In this document: piece by piece, positions 5,640-6,109 of the stretch | How the letters are laid out: each line of letters starts with the position of its first letter | Numbering within the stretch: the first letter of the stretch is position 1 | From: Thermoplasmata archaeon | GTDB lineage: Archaea; Thermoplasmatota; Thermoplasmata; Lutacidiplasmatales; UBA184 | DNA: 6,109 nt | Direction: 5' to 3' | Assembly: GCA_021798415.1 (NCBI GenBank) | Contig: JAJZGO010000095.1 | Span: 1 to 6,109, forward strand | Notes under the pieces: model-generated | Database searches by the model: none | Seen by the model: only the letters and a program-made list of their open reading frames with translations | What the model was told of the DNA's origin: nothing | Translations under genes and position numbers: made by a program

Positions 5640-6109
5640 ATGGCGGGACCCACGGACGTGCTGAGCGTGGCCGTCGGAGCCCTCCTCGTATTCTTCCTGC
5701 CGGGGTTCGTGGTGACACGGGCCCTCTGGCCCGAGCGGCGTCTACTCCGCGGGGCGGGCGCGGCCCGGGCGCTTTTGGAGACCCTCACGCTCTCCCTCGT
5801 CCTCAGCGTGGTGCTGACCGTATTGGTCGGCTACCTTCTCCTCGAAATCTCCCCCGGCGGGTTCGAGGCGTTTTGGGGCGACCCGGTTCTCGAAGCGGTC
5901 CTCGCCGGCATCGCCCTGGTGGCGTTCGGAGCCGGGCTCGTCCAGGGCGCGTACTTCCGGAGCCCCCTCACCGGAGGGGCGGCCGTGGCCGGAGATGGCG
6001 AGGAAGGGGCCTGGGAGCTCGGCCGGCGCCTCGAGCGGCTGCGCCAGAGGGAGCGACAGCTCGAACGGGCCCTGGCTCGCGCCCCGGCTTCGTCCGAAGG
6101 CTCCGTTCG
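5640..6109 (+). CDS. Multi-pass membrane protein with charged C-terminal segment, DUF1616-like N-terminus (partial)
   Basis: The reading frame is open from the ATG to the window edge, giving 156 codons and no stop, so the C-terminus is missing. Three hydrophobic segments are visible at about residues 6-25, 50-70 and 83-103. The first runs into FLPGFVVTRALWPE (19-32), which resembles the N-terminus of archaeal DUF1616-type membrane proteins (a hydrophobic helix, then LPG, then a short basic stretch before the second helix). After a Gly-rich linker (112-123) comes a strongly charged Arg/Glu/Leu stretch at about 125-148 that could form a coiled coil on the cytoplasmic side. The start has a strong Shine-Dalgarno match and lies 17 nt after srp54, so cotranscription is likely. 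No enzymatic motif is seen. The family link is tentative, and the function, including any role in protein targeting, is unknown. Confidence 0.8.
   Translation, partial: MAGPTDVLSVAVGALLVFFLPGFVVTRALWPERRLLRGAGAARALLETLTLSLVLSVVLTVLVGYLLLEISPGGFEAFWGDPVLEAVLAGIALVAFGAGLVQGAYFRSPLTGGAAVAGDGEEGAWELGRRLERLRQRERQLERALARAPASSEGSV

Noticed and set aside
4225..5718. A 497-codon open frame on the minus strand opposite srp54
   Set aside because: Antisense shadow of a certain SRP54 gene. The translation is an Asp/Glu/Arg/Leu-rich mirror with no family motifs.
1..6109. tRNA, rRNA, SRP RNA, CRISPR array, insertion sequence or integration site
   Set aside because: None seen by eye. SRP RNA was looked for in the short intergenic gaps, but these are too small (at most 132 bp) for a full archaeal SRP RNA. 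Absence in 1-328 is less certain and would need a covariance-model search.

Overview
The window is GC-rich and most likely comes from an archaeon. The best evidence is the 447-residue SRP54 GTPase, whose GTPase motifs and RNA-binding M domain read more like archaeal SRP54 than bacterial Ffh. The only AT-rich spots in the central intergenic region look like archaeal TATA elements placed about where TBP/TFB promoters need them. The acid-protease type gene (S53) and the GC bias would fit a high-GC, acid-tolerant lineage such as Thermoplasmata, but that placement is inference. A tree of SRP54 would settle it.

Layout, left to right. Positions 1-328 hold no gene I can name. Plus-strand frame 1 is open across it and could be the 3' part of a convergent gene. 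Positions 329-2623 (minus) encode a 764-residue secreted, membrane-anchored S53 (sedolisin/kumamolisin-type) serine-carboxyl peptidase with signal peptide, activation prodomain, catalytic domain, Ig-like domain and a C-terminal membrane anchor. Positions 2689-4146 (minus) encode a GltD/NfnB-like FAD- and NAD(P)H-binding iron-sulfur oxidoreductase, 65 nt upstream of the peptidase and possibly on the same transcript. Positions 4147-4278 are a divergent promoter region with two TATA-like boxes around an extremely GC-rich tract. Positions 4279-5622 (plus) encode SRP54. Starting 17 nt after it, at 5640, is a gene for a multi-pass membrane protein (resembling the N-terminal part of DUF1616-type archaeal proteins) that runs off the right edge; it has a good Shine-Dalgarno match and probably forms an operon with srp54.

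How the genes relate: the plus-strand pair serves membrane-protein targeting (SRP54) plus a membrane protein of unknown role. The minus-strand pair is functionally mixed: a cytosolic electron-transfer flavoprotein followed by an extracellular protease. The protease has a signal peptide and a membrane anchor and so would be exported, but nothing else ties the two halves together. The window looks like mostly ordinary chromosomal sequence. I see no mobile element, CRISPR array, tRNA or rRNA, and no clear novel multi-gene system. The points worth a second look are protein-level details: an altered FAD-motif residue and rearranged cysteines in the oxidoreductase, the domain architecture of the protease, and a G8 tract in its signal-peptide codons.
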